Shown here one piece after another: positions 30,081-39,878 of a stretch of 64,000 nt of DNA (the first letter of the stretch is position 1; each line of letters starts with the position of its first letter). The DNA lies in NCBI GenBank assembly GCA_029550965.1, contig JAKPGJ010000022.1, positions 1-64,000 on the forward strand, written 5' to 3'. The translations under genes were made by a program, and so were the position numbers. This stretch comes from Bacillota bacterium (GTDB lineage: Bacteria > Bacillota > Clostridia > Oscillospirales > CAG-382). Under the pieces are notes generated by a model. It saw nothing but the letters and a program-made list of their open reading frames with translations, did not search any database and had not been told where the DNA came from.

Positions 30081-30575
30081 ATGAGACGCTTTTTGGAAGC
30101 AGGCAGATTGACGTCACCGAGAGGAATTAAGGGAGAGGTTCGCTTCGACTGCTGGTGCGACAGCCCGGAATTCCTCATCGGTGTCAGCCGTTTTTATTTA
30201 GACGACAAGGGCGAGCGGTTTCTGACGGTCAAGCAGTACCGCCCGACCATTCCGTCGATTCTTTTTGAAGGATACGAGGATCGTACTGCGGCAGGCGCGC
30301 TTGCGGGCAAAATCATATACTTCGACCGCAACGACGTCACCCTCGAGGAGGGCGTCTGCTTCAACGACGACCTTCTTTCGCTGCCGGTATTCGACGTCGA
30401 TTCCGGCGAACAGATCGGCGTTCTTGAACGGATCGACGAGGGCGTTATGAATGATTTTTATTTCGTCCGCGGCGAGAAGAACAGTTATTATATTCCCGTC
30501 CGGGACGAGTTTGTCAAAGAAATCAGTCTGGAAGCCGGAATCAAGGTAAAACTGATTGAAGGTTTAGAACTGTAA
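30081..30575 (+). CDS. rimM: Ribosome maturation factor RimM
   Basis: LEAGRLTSPRGIKGEVRFDCWCDSPEFL; context. Confidence 0.93.
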   Translation: MRRFLEAGRLTSPRGIKGEVRFDCWCDSPEFLIGVSRFYLDDKGERFLTVKQYRPTIPSILFEGYEDRTAAGALAGKIIYFDRNDVTLEEGVCFNDDLLSLPVFDVDSGEQIGVLERIDEGVMNDFYFVRGEKNSYYIPVRDEFVKEISLEAGIKVKLIEGLEL

Positions 30576-31300
30576 TGGATCAGAGTGAGGATTTACCAGT
30601 GCGTTTTGAAGTTTTAACGCTTTTTCCCGAGATGCTCGAGGGATTTTTTAAAAGCAGCATTTTAGGCAGAGCGGCCGCGCAGGGCTATATTGAAATTAAC
30701 TGCACGAACATCCGCGATTACACCAAAAACAAGCACCGTAAGGTGGACGACACGCCGTACGGCGGCGGCTACGGCATGATTATGGCGTGCCAGCCGGTCG
30801 TGGACTGCATCCGCGCGGTAAAGGCAAAGCTCCCGAACGGCTGCGACAAGGAAAAGACAAGGGTTATCTATATGTCGCCGCAGGGCAAGCTTTTTGACCA
30901 GAAAAAAGCGCACGAGCTGAAACGATACGAGAACCTGATTCTGCTGTGCGGGCATTACGAGGGCATCGACGAGCGGATTATCGAGCTTGAGGTGGACGAG
31001 GAGCTATCGGTCGGCAATTATGTGCTGACCGGCGGAGAGCTGCCCGCCGCGATTGTGGTGGACGCGGTCTCCCGTTTGGTGGACGGCGTTCTGCCCTCGC
31101 CGCTGTGCTATGAGGACGAGAGTTTGCAGAACGGTCTGCTGGAGCATCCGCAGTACACCCGCCCGCGCGTCTTTGAAGGGCTTGCGGTGCCGGAAGTGTT
31201 AATCAACGGCAACCACGCCATGCAGGAAGCGTGGAAAAAGGAGCAGGCGTTAAAGCGCACGCTGGAAAAACGACCGGACTTACTCAAGGATAAAACATAA
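30575..31300 (+). CDS. trmD: tRNA (guanine37-N1)-methyltransferase (start may be GTG 30599)
   Basis: FEVLTLFPEMLEGFFKSSILGRAAAQG...DDTPYGGGYGMIM...LTGGELPA. Confidence 0.96.
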   Translation: MDQSEDLPVRFEVLTLFPEMLEGFFKSSILGRAAAQGYIEINCTNIRDYTKNKHRKVDDTPYGGGYGMIMACQPVVDCIRAVKAKLPNGCDKEKTRVIYMSPQGKLFDQKKAHELKRYENLILLCGHYEGIDERIIELEVDEELSVGNYVLTGGELPAAIVVDAVSRLVDGVLPSPLCYEDESLQNGLLEHPQYTRPRVFEGLAVPEVLINGNHAMQEAWKKEQALKRTLEKRPDLLKDKT

Positions 31301-31329
31301 TGAGAGCGGTATGACGCCGCGGATATATT

Positions 31330-33180
31330 GTGGATATGGACAACGCTGCAAGAACAAAAAAGAATTACAAGGGCAGTTTGATAAAAAGGCTTATTCGCGA
31401 GAGCCTTATTTTGTCCTGTCTAAATAAGCTGTCCGACCGAATCTTCAAGCTGTTCTCGGCCGGCGTTTTTTATCTTGTTTTCTGCGGCTGCAATGAAGCG
31501 GACAATCTGCTCAAAAACGGCGTCTGGGGCAGGATCGCCTCCAAGTTTAAAGCTGTCCGGCTGAAGCGGTTTATCGCATCTGGCATCGAAAAAAGTTTTT
31601 TAGTAAACGAGTACAGGCGGCTGGTCGGCCATCTGCTGTCGGCTTCGCTGCGCACGTACGGAATTTTCTTCTGTTCTTTCGGCATATACAGCACGGGCAT
31701 TTATTTCGCCAAACTGTATTCCTACATCGCGACGGTGCCGGGAGAGGATGAGATCATCGTCTGCGCCCTTTTGATTCTTGCCGGCATACCGATGCTGTTT
31801 TCCAAAAGAAGCATCTGCGGCGTTTTAAAGACCAGCCGGGTTTTCAGGGGACTTTTTATCAACATATTCGGCGTCAACGAGCTTGCTTTGCGCGAGCGCG
31901 CGACGCCTCGGACCTACGGAACCGCGGCGTTCATATTCGGCACGTTTACCGGGCTGCTCGCCGCTTTTGTAAGCCCGGCGCTGATTGCCGCGGCCTTGGT
32001 GTTTACCGTAATCAGCTTTTCCATACTGTATTCACCCGAGCTCGGCGTTCTGCTGTCGGTTTTTTTGTTTCCGCTGATATCGGTTCGGGTGCTCGCGACC
32101 CTGCTTGCGGTCACCACCGTTTGCTATCTTTTAAAAGTGTTGCGGGCAAAGCGCAACCTGGTTTTTAAAACGGCGGATGTTTTTGTGTTCTTCTTTGCGT
32201 TGTATATCGTCGCAATCGGACTGCTTTCGGGCAGCGGCGGGCAGATCCGGGCGCTGTATCTGCTTTGCTTTTTGACTTCGTATTTCTTAACGGCCAACCT
32301 GATCGCGTCCGAAAAGCTTTTCCGGCAGGCAATGGTCAGCCTATGCGCGGGCGCAGGCATCAGCTGCGCTTTGTATGTATTGCAGGATTTAACCGGCGCG
32401 AATATCCGGTATTTGTCCGATTTTATGGCGGATACGCTGGCGGGCAGAAGCGGTTTCGGCTATTTTCTCGTAATGCTTTTGCCGCTGTCTGTCGCGCTGG
32501 CGAAAGTGAGCCATAACAGAAAGACGAAGGGCGCGCTGCTGATTCTTTCGACCTTCACGGCGGCCTGCGTCGTTTTAACCGGCGACAAACTGATTATAAC
32601 CGCCGCGTATATCGCGCTGTCGCTGTATATCCTTTTGTCCAGTAAAAATATCCTTACGACATTGCTTGCGGTCGGCACCGTAACCGTTGTCATCAGCTTC
32701 GCGATACCAATCGTGCCGTTTTTAAACGATATTTTCTCGACGCCGAACAAGGCGTACGCCGACGAAGGCGTCCATAAGGTGATTCAGGCGTATTTCGCGA
32801 CGGGAGTCGGCGTCGGCGACAAAGCGCTGCGGGTCGCGGCGAACAAAATCGGCGCGGCCGGCGGAACCCTTACGGTTGGACTTTTCGACCGGCTGATCGC
32901 GGAAGGTGGAGTTTTTACGCTCTTTGTCTTCGCGCTTACGGTGTATTTCATCCTGCAGCGCGCGCTGTACTGCATTTTTAAGCTGGAGCGAACTTCGATT
33001 AATACCATAGCCGCTTCGTTCGCCGCCGTGCTGATCATGTTTATCGCGCTCGGGCTGTTCTACGATGTTTGGGACGACATCCGGATGTATATGCTGTTCT
33101 GGCTGGTATGCGGTTTGACCACCGCCGCGCGGAACGTGTACGGAAGGGCGGTTTACAAAAGGGAGGATTTAACGCGATGA
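31330..33180 (+). CDS. O-antigen ligase/polymerase-like multi-TM membrane protein
   Basis: ~12 hydrophobic segments; RSGFGYFLVMLLPLSVAL...Wzy/O-antigen-ligase-like layout. Confidence 0.65.
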   Translation: MDMDNAARTKKNYKGSLIKRLIRESLILSCLNKLSDRIFKLFSAGVFYLVFCGCNEADNLLKNGVWGRIASKFKAVRLKRFIASGIEKSFLVNEYRRLVGHLLSASLRTYGIFFCSFGIYSTGIYFAKLYSYIATVPGEDEIIVCALLILAGIPMLFSKRSICGVLKTSRVFRGLFINIFGVNELALRERATPRTYGTAAFIFGTFTGLLAAFVSPALIAAALVFTVISFSILYSPELGVLLSVFLFPLISVRVLATLLAVTTVCYLLKVLRAKRNLVFKTADVFVFFFALYIVAIGLLSGSGGQIRALYLLCFLTSYFLTANLIASEKLFRQAMVSLCAGAGISCALYVLQDLTGANIRYLSDFMADTLAGRSGFGYFLVMLLPLSVALAKVSHNRKTKGALLILSTFTAACVVLTGDKLIITAAYIALSLYILLSSKNILTTLLAVGTVTVVISFAIPIVPFLNDIFSTPNKAYADEGVHKVIQAYFATGVGVGDKALRVAANKIGAAGGTLTVGLFDRLIAEGGVFTLFVFALTVYFILQRALYCIFKLERTSINTIAASFAAVLIMFIALGLFYDVWDDIRMYMLFWLVCGLTTAARNVYGRAVYKREDLTR

Positions 33181-33665
33181 AAGTAAAGCAGAAAACCAAA
33201 AGCCGCGGCATACTTTTCGATATTGTCATCGCTCTGCTCGTAATCGGCGCCGTCGGCGCGGCGATCTATTTTGGCGTCAGGCCGGAAGAGGTGCAAACAG
33301 TCCAGATCGAGTACACGGTCGTTTTTGATTCGGTAAAAAAAGAAATCGCCGGCAACGTGATGCCGAAGGAAACCTTCCTTTCCGAGGACGGCGAGAACAT
33401 GGGCGTTATTATTTCCGCGCTCGTGGACGACAAGGTGATTTCGGTTTTCGATGCAACCGCCGAATCGGATTATGAATATAGTTATAAAAAGAATATTTCG
33501 GACGAATACAAGACCGTCAGAGCGAATGTGTCCGCGTATGCGACTTACGAAAACGGAAGTTTCTATATCGGCGGAAAGGCGATTCGCGCGGGGGAGCAAA
33601 TCGTACTCAGGCTGAACGATTTTTACGGCGTTGCGCATATAACGAATGTAACCGTTAAAGACTAA
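33177..33665 (+). CDS. DUF4330-like small membrane protein (paralog A)
   Basis: Single TM IVIALLVIGAVGAAIYFGV + beta-rich tail; ATGA overlap with previous gene. Confidence 0.55.
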   Translation: MKVKQKTKSRGILFDIVIALLVIGAVGAAIYFGVRPEEVQTVQIEYTVVFDSVKKEIAGNVMPKETFLSEDGENMGVIISALVDDKVISVFDATAESDYEYSYKKNISDEYKTVRANVSAYATYENGSFYIGGKAIRAGEQIVLRLNDFYGVAHITNVTVKD

Positions 33666-33686
33666 GCGGGAAAGGACGGCAGAAAA

Positions 33687-34184
33687 ATGGCATCGAATGA
33701 GATTACAAACGACAGGCTGTCGGAATACAGAACGCGGTTCAACATACTGGACGTTGTCATTATCGTCGTAATTGCCGCTCTTATCGCCGGTTTGTTCTTC
33801 CGGGAAAACATCGTCAGCATGTTCAAAACCGAAGAAATGTCGGATATTACGTATGTCTTTGAGATAAAGGGACTGGAAAGGACCAAGCTGTCCAGTCTGA
33901 CCGAGAACGTTCGGCTCACCGATAAAAACAGCGGGAAGGATATGGGCAGAATCAAGCTCGTAAACGCCGTCAATTCCTACGCCACCGAATATAAAGCCGA
34001 CGGAACCGCCGTCAAGATTAAGAGAGACGGGTACTGCGACGCGGTGGTAACCGCTGTCGCGAAAGGGTTTAAGAGCGATACGGGCGTTTATTTAGAGGGC
34101 GAACTGCTGATCGTTCCGGGTCAAACCTTTACGATTTACACGGCTACCGCAACCTATAATGTGACAATTTTGGCTGTAAATTAG
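33687..34184 (+). CDS. DUF4330-like small membrane protein (paralog B)
   Basis: RFNILDVVIIVVIAALIAGLFFR... V.LTDKNSGKDMGRI...YLEGELLIVPGQTFTIYTATATYNVTI. Confidence 0.65.
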   Translation: MASNEITNDRLSEYRTRFNILDVVIIVVIAALIAGLFFRENIVSMFKTEEMSDITYVFEIKGLERTKLSSLTENVRLTDKNSGKDMGRIKLVNAVNSYATEYKADGTAVKIKRDGYCDAVVTAVAKGFKSDTGVYLEGELLIVPGQTFTIYTATATYNVTILAVN

Positions 34185-34250
34185 CATGAATATACAAAAA
34201 TCTATTTTGGAAGTTTAATAAATTTATCAATTTATCCCAAAGTTTATCTA

Positions 34251-34279
34251 TTGTATAAAACTATGTCTTGTGTTATAAT
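34251..34279 (+). promoter_or_regulatory. SigA-type promoter for HPr gene
   Basis: TTGTAT-17 nt-TATAAT. Confidence 0.55.
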
Positions 34280-34308
34280 TATCCTAATATCACTGGGGGT
34301 ATAAATCA

Positions 34309-34572
34309 ATGCTAAGTAAGAATATTACCATACAAAACTCTGTGGGACTTCATGCAAGGCCTGCCACTTACTTTATTCAAAAAGCCAATTCTTACAAGAG
34401 CTCTATTTGGATAGAGAACAGCGACAGACGCGCCAACGCAAAAAGTCTTCTTGGTGTACTTTCTCTTGGCATTTCCAAGGGAGACGAGATAACCATTCTT
34501 GCTGACGGTGTTGACGAGCAGGAAGCAGTGGACGGATTGGTCGAGTTGATTTTAAAAGGATTTAACGAATAA
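34309..34572 (+). CDS. ptsH: HPr family phosphocarrier protein
   Basis: VGLHARPATYFIQKA (His site) and AKSLLGVLSLG (Ser46 region). Confidence 0.93.
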   Translation: MLSKNITIQNSVGLHARPATYFIQKANSYKSSIWIENSDRRANAKSLLGVLSLGISKGDEITILADGVDEQEAVDGLVELILKGFNE

Positions 34573-34688
34573 TATACGATAGATATCAGAATATCCGGTC
34601 TGAGGAATTCTGTTATGCGATTGAAGGGAACAAGCCTTGGGCTCATTTCTTAATATGAGTTCAGGGCGTTTTTATTCAGAAAACGGTT

Positions 34689-36518
34689 ATGACGAAAGAA
34701 GAGTTACTGGAAAAAGCGAAACTGCTTCCGCCCACACCCGGTGTTTATATGATGAAGAACCGCGCGGGCAAGGTGATTTACGTTGGTAAATCAAAAGCTT
34801 TGCGCAACAGGGTAACCAGCTATTTTGCCCCTTACCAGAACCATTACGGAAAAACCCTTAAAATGGTAAACTCGGTTTACGATTTTGAGGTGTATCATAC
34901 CAAAACGGAGCTTGAGGCGCTGCTGCTGGAAAATCAGTTCATTAAGCAGTACATGCCCCGATACAATATTAAGCTGAAGGACAGTTCGGGGTATCCGTAT
35001 ATATACGTAACCAACGAGCGGTATCCGAAAATCGGCTTTACCACCCGCCGCCAGAACGACAAGGACCGCTATTTCGGGCCGTTTTCGTCCATTACGGTCG
35101 CCAAAAACATCGTGGAACTGGTGCAGAAAACCTTTCAGCTGCCCTCCTGCAGCCGGCGTTTTCCTGAAGATATCGGAAAAATGCGCCCCTGCCTGAACTA
35201 CTACATCAAACAGTGCGCCGCGCCCTGTATTCCGAACCATATTACGGAAAAGGAATACAACGAGCTGGTCGAGGAGGCGTTGCACTTCCTGCGGGGCGAT
35301 TACGGTTCGCTGATTCAGAAACTGAAGGAGAAAATGGAGGAAGCGTCGGAGCAGATGCTGTTCGAGCAGGCGGCGAAGTACCGCGACAGAATCCGCGCGC
35401 TCCAGAAAATCGGGGACAAACAGCAGATTGTCGCGTCCCCGCAGACCGAAGCGGATATATTCGGGCTTTATACCGACGATTTGGGCAGCGCGCTCGTCAT
35501 ATTCTTTGTCAGAGGCGGCGCGATTATCGACCGCGAGAGCTTCTTTTTCGGCGCCGACGAGATTATCAGCAGCGGTTCGCTGAGCACGTTCATGCAGCGC
35601 TTTTACGAGCTGCGGGAGTATATTCCGAAAAAAATCTATGTCGATTTTGCGCTTGCGAAGGACGACCAAGAACTGATCGAGGGCTGGCTTTCGGACACCG
35701 GCGGCTATAAGGTGCGCATTACCAGGCCGGAGCGCGGCGATATGAAGGCGCTTGCCAGCCGCGCGAGCGAGAACGCAAAGCAGTTATTGCTGCAAAAGCG
35801 CGCCGAGGAGGATAAAAACAACGACTTTTTGGTATCCCTCGCGTCGTTTCTGCAGCTTGGGATTGTTCCGGACAGGATAGAGGCATACGATATTTCCAAC
35901 AGCGGCGGCGAACACACCACCTGCGGCATGATTGTGCTGGAGCGCGGACGCTTTGTCAAAAAGAAATACCGTTCCTTCAACATCAAAACCGCCGCCGGGC
36001 AGGACGATTACGGCGCTTTGCGGGAAGCGTTGGAAAGACGGTTCTCGCATTCCGACGACGAGGAGGGCTGGGAGTACCCGGACCTGATTTTGATGGACGG
36101 CGGCGCCGGACAGGTTTCGATCGCAAAGGAAGTGCTGGCACAGCGCGGGCTGGATATCGCCGTTTACGGAATGGTCAAGGACGAACACCACAAGACCCGG
36201 ACGCTGACCGACGGACAGGGCGAGCTTTCGCTCAACAAGCGTCAGGATATCTTTGTGTTTATTTATAAAATACAGGAAGAAGTTCACCGATACGCGCTGG
36301 CAAGAATGGACATTCAGCGCAGAAAAACCGTAAAAAAGAGCTCGCTGACCCAAATCAAAGGCGTCGGCGAGGTCAAAGCGAAGCAGCTGCTCGACCACTT
36401 CGGCAGCTATCAGGCGCTCAAAAACGCGACCGTAGCGCAGTTGGCCGAAGTGAAGGGTATAAATCAAAGCCTTGCGGAAACAATTTATAAAGAACTTCAC
36501 GAAGAAAAGAAAGGTTAG
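34689..36518 (+). CDS. uvrC: Excinuclease ABC subunit C
   Basis: PPTPGVYMMKNRAGKVIYVGKSKALRNRVTSYF; AYDISNSGGEHTTCGMIVLERG; HhH C-terminus. Confidence 0.97.
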   Translation: MTKEELLEKAKLLPPTPGVYMMKNRAGKVIYVGKSKALRNRVTSYFAPYQNHYGKTLKMVNSVYDFEVYHTKTELEALLLENQFIKQYMPRYNIKLKDSSGYPYIYVTNERYPKIGFTTRRQNDKDRYFGPFSSITVAKNIVELVQKTFQLPSCSRRFPEDIGKMRPCLNYYIKQCAAPCIPNHITEKEYNELVEEALHFLRGDYGSLIQKLKEKMEEASEQMLFEQAAKYRDRIRALQKIGDKQQIVASPQTEADIFGLYTDDLGSALVIFFVRGGAIIDRESFFFGADEIISSGSLSTFMQRFYELREYIPKKIYVDFALAKDDQELIEGWLSDTGGYKVRITRPERGDMKALASRASENAKQLLLQKRAEEDKNNDFLVSLASFLQLGIVPDRIEAYDISNSGGEHTTCGMIVLERGRFVKKKYRSFNIKTAAGQDDYGALREALERRFSHSDDEEGWEYPDLILMDGGAGQVSIAKEVLAQRGLDIAVYGMVKDEHHKTRTLTDGQGELSLNKRQDIFVFIYKIQEEVHRYALARMDIQRRKTVKKSSLTQIKGVGEVKAKQLLDHFGSYQALKNATVAQLAEVKGINQSLAETIYKELHEEKKG

Positions 36519-36520
36519 CT

Positions 36521-37072
36521 ATGAGAATAATCACAGGTTCTGCAAAAGGCACTAAGCTGATGACGTTGGAAGGGGAAGATACGAGACCGACGACCGAGAA
36601 GGTCAAGGAAGCGATCTTCTCCGCGATTCAGTTTGAACTGGCGGAAAGAAGCGTGCTCGACCTGTTCGGCGGAAGCGGACAGCTTGCGCTGGAAGCGCTT
36701 TCAAGAGGCGCGAAAAACGCGGTCATCGTTGATTTCAGCCGGGCGGCGACGGAGGTTATCAAGGCGAACGCCATCAAAACCAAGCTGATGGAAAAATGCC
36801 GCATCGTGACCGCGGACTGGCGGGATTACCTCAAAGGCGCGAAAGGGAAGGAGTCCTTCGGGCTTGTGTTTCTGGACCCGCCGTACCAGGCAGGCATTTT
36901 GGACGAAGTATTAAAAGCAATTTACGCTTCGGATATCCTTGCGCCGGACGCGATTATTGTCTGCGAGAGCGACAAGGACAACGTTCCGGAACCGCTGGAC
37001 AATACCGCGCAAAGGCTGTATAGGCACGGAAAAACCTATGTTTCGATTATAAGAAGTCAAAAAACCGATTGA
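36521..37072 (+). CDS. rsmD: 16S rRNA (guanine966-N2)-methyltransferase
   Basis: MRIITGSAKGTKL..TRPTTEKVKEAIFSAI..VLDLFGGSGQLALEALSRGA...FLDPPY. Confidence 0.95.
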   Translation: MRIITGSAKGTKLMTLEGEDTRPTTEKVKEAIFSAIQFELAERSVLDLFGGSGQLALEALSRGAKNAVIVDFSRAATEVIKANAIKTKLMEKCRIVTADWRDYLKGAKGKESFGLVFLDPPYQAGILDEVLKAIYASDILAPDAIIVCESDKDNVPEPLDNTAQRLYRHGKTYVSIIRSQKTD

Positions 37073-37082
37073 GAAAGGGATA

Positions 37083-37559
37083 TTGAAGTTGAAAACAGCA
37101 ATCGTAACCGGCAGCTTCGACCCGATCACGGTCGGGCATTACGACGTCATCCTGCGCGCGGCGGAACTGTTTCCGCGCGTCGTCGTCGCGGTGCTGGACA
37201 ATACCGAAAAGCGTTTCTACTTTTCGCCGGAAAAACGCCTGAAATCGGTTCAAAAGAGTTTTGAGGACGACAAAAAAATCGAGGTTCTGCTTTGGAACGG
37301 CATGCTCGCGGATTTTATCCTGCAGATCGACCGGCCGGTCATCGTGCGGGGCGCGCGGAACTCGGTTGATTTTGAGTACGAGCGCATGCTCTATGAAATC
37401 AACCGGACGCTCGCCGGCGTCGAGAGCGTCATACTGCCCGCGAAAAAGGAGTATGAATATATCAGCTCGACTTTTGTCCGCGAGCTTTTAAAATACGACA
37501 AACCGCTGGACGGCTACGTTCCGGCAAAAGCGATTGAGGTTTTATTGGCAGATGAGTAA
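37083..37559 (+). CDS. coaD: Phosphopantetheine adenylyltransferase (TTG start)
   Basis: KTAIVTGSFDPITVGHYDVILRAAELFPRVVVAV...YISSTFVRELLKYD. Confidence 0.96.
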   Translation: MKLKTAIVTGSFDPITVGHYDVILRAAELFPRVVVAVLDNTEKRFYFSPEKRLKSVQKSFEDDKKIEVLLWNGMLADFILQIDRPVIVRGARNSVDFEYERMLYEINRTLAGVESVILPAKKEYEYISSTFVRELLKYDKPLDGYVPAKAIEVLLADE

Positions 37560-38850
37560 TTTCAGAATCAAACAGTGCGGGCTGGAGTTTATCCGCGAAA
37601 AGCTCGCGCAGCCCTTTGGATTTAAGGGTAGGTACCTAAACGAGCTGTGGCAGGTTGTCGTGCGCATAAAAAGCGACCGTTTTACGGCGGTCTGCCCTTC
37701 GGTCGAGAGCGTATTGTGGTCGGACAGCCATGTTTTCGGCGAGAACCCGCCCGCCGCTTCCAGCGCGATGATGATGCTGGTTACCAACCGGGCGCTTAAA
37801 ATGCTGGAGGGCTTTGAGGTGGACACGCCCGAAGCCGTCATAGAGGAACTTGTCCCCGAGCTGGAGAAGTACGCCGCCGCGGTCTGCGGCAGGCCAGTCG
37901 CGCAGACTTTCGTGCTCAACGCGCTGGTCGGAATCGATTACGCGCTATGGACTTTGTACGCAAAGGAAAACGGAATTTCGGACTTTGACGGGATTATTCC
38001 GGAATACGCGAAAGACGCTTTGTCCGCAAAGCATGAAAAGTTGGCGCACATTCCGCTCATCAGCTACGCGGTGTCGGCGGAAGAACTTCGGAAAATACTC
38101 AACAGCGGCACCGCGCTAATCAAAATAAAAATCGGAAAAGCGACCGGCGCGGCGGCTTCGCAGGAAGAAGATATGCGCTCGATGCTCGAATGGGACAAAA
38201 ACAGACTGACCGAGATACATAGCATCGCGTCGGAATACCAAACAGACCTGACAAAAAGCGGACATATTTTGTATTATCTGGACGCGAACGGCAGGTATGA
38301 CACCAAAGAGCGGCTGTGCGCTTTGCTCGAGCACGCGGAGAAAATCGGCGCGCTGAACCGAATCGCGCTGCTGGAGGAGCCGTTTGAGCAGGAGAACGAG
38401 GTGTATGTCGGCGACCTTCCGGTGGTGATCAACGCCGACGAATCGGCGCACAGTCTGGCGGACGTGCAGAAGCGGCTCGCGCTGGGCTATAAGGCGGTCG
38501 CGCTCAAACCCATCGCAAAGACAATGTCGGTTTCTTTTAAAATGGCTGCGGCGATTCATGCGGCGGGCGGTCAATGCCTTTGCGCGGATTTGACCGTAAA
38601 CCCGCTGCTGGTCGAATGGAACAAGCAGTTCGCGGCGCGGATTCAGGCGCTTTCCGGCATGAAGACCGGCTGCCTGGAAGTGAACGGACACCAAAATTAT
38701 GTAAACTGGGAAGCGTTGAAAACGCTGCTTCCCGAAGGGCTGTCCTGTCCGCCGGAAAAGGACGGCGTTTTTACGCTGGGCGACGGTTTTTACGCGAACA
38801 GCGGCTCTTTGTTCGAACCGAACGGATACGCAAAATACTTTATCGACTGA
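37552..38850 (+). CDS. Enolase-superfamily (mandelate racemase/muconate lactonizing-like) enzyme, substrate unknown
   Basis: KIKIGK KxK motif, YLDANGRY, LLEEPFE, VINADES; overlaps coaD stop. Confidence 0.8.
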   Translation: MSNFRIKQCGLEFIREKLAQPFGFKGRYLNELWQVVVRIKSDRFTAVCPSVESVLWSDSHVFGENPPAASSAMMMLVTNRALKMLEGFEVDTPEAVIEELVPELEKYAAAVCGRPVAQTFVLNALVGIDYALWTLYAKENGISDFDGIIPEYAKDALSAKHEKLAHIPLISYAVSAEELRKILNSGTALIKIKIGKATGAAASQEEDMRSMLEWDKNRLTEIHSIASEYQTDLTKSGHILYYLDANGRYDTKERLCALLEHAEKIGALNRIALLEEPFEQENEVYVGDLPVVINADESAHSLADVQKRLALGYKAVALKPIAKTMSVSFKMAAAIHAAGGQCLCADLTVNPLLVEWNKQFAARIQALSGMKTGCLEVNGHQNYVNWEALKTLLPEGLSCPPEKDGVFTLGDGFYANSGSLFEPNGYAKYFID

Positions 38851-38864
38851 AGAGGAATCAAAAA

Positions 38865-39854
38865 ATGGAAAAAATCGCATTGATCATGGGCGGCGGCTCA
38901 AGAAACATGGTTTTTAACGAGAAGTCGCTCAAAAGGCTTGAGAAAATCGGCGAGGTCGTTCTCAATAACGGCGGAACCGACAAGGAGAACATAAAAAAGG
39001 TTATCAAAGGCGCGACCATCGCGGTGACGTCGTGGGGAAACACGGCGATTGATCAAGAAATTCTGGCGGAATGCCCGGATTTAAAAATCGTCGCGCACGC
39101 GGCGGGCAGCGTAAAGCCGGTGGTTTCGGACGATTTGTGGGCGAAAGGCGTCCGCGTCGTCAGCAGCGCGTGCGTATTGAGCATGGGCGTTTCGGAAACC
39201 GCGGTCGGCTTTACCATCTCGGCGTCGAAGAACTTTTACGCGCTCAACGACGCGATGCACGCGGGTGAATGGCCGGCCGAAAGAGAGAACATCAAAGACC
39301 TGTACGACCTGACCGTCGGCGTCGTCGGCGGCGGCTGGGCGGGACGCCATTATATCGAGCTGATGCGCGCGTACAGCGTGAACATCCTGCTGTACGACCC
39401 GTACGTTTCCGAGGAGCAGGCTGCCGAACTGGGCGCAAAGAAGGTTTCGTTTGAGGAGCTTCTTAAAGAGAGCGATATCGTTTCCATCCACGCGCCGTCC
39501 ATACCCGAAACATACCATATGTTCAATAAAGACACATTGAAATTAATGAAAAAGGACGCGGTTTTAATCAACACCGCAAGAGGTTCTTTGATTGACGAGC
39601 AGGCGCTGTACGAGTTTATGAAAGCCGGCAATCTCAAGTATGCCTGCTTAGACGTATTTGACCCGGAACCGCCGAAAGCCGACAATCCTTTGCGCACGCT
39701 CAAGAACTGCATTATGACGCCGCACCTTGCGGGGCAGGCGAACAACGGGCTGAAAAAAATCGGACAGCATGTCTGCGAGGAGATTGAAAGACTGCTTGCC
39801 GGGCAGCAGCCGATTTGCGAAGTCACAAAGGAAATGCTCGCGACCATGGCGTAG
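38865..39854 (+). CDS. D-isomer-specific 2-hydroxyacid dehydrogenase
   Basis: LTVGVVGGGWAGRHYIELMRAYSVNILLYDPYV...LINTARGSLIDEQALYEFM...DVFDPEPP. Confidence 0.93.
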   Translation: MEKIALIMGGGSRNMVFNEKSLKRLEKIGEVVLNNGGTDKENIKKVIKGATIAVTSWGNTAIDQEILAECPDLKIVAHAAGSVKPVVSDDLWAKGVRVVSSACVLSMGVSETAVGFTISASKNFYALNDAMHAGEWPAERENIKDLYDLTVGVVGGGWAGRHYIELMRAYSVNILLYDPYVSEEQAAELGAKKVSFEELLKESDIVSIHAPSIPETYHMFNKDTLKLMKKDAVLINTARGSLIDEQALYEFMKAGNLKYACLDVFDPEPPKADNPLRTLKNCIMTPHLAGQANNGLKKIGQHVCEEIERLLAGQQPICEVTKEMLATMA

Positions 39855-39878
39855 CGACGACAACAAGAGAAAACAGGC

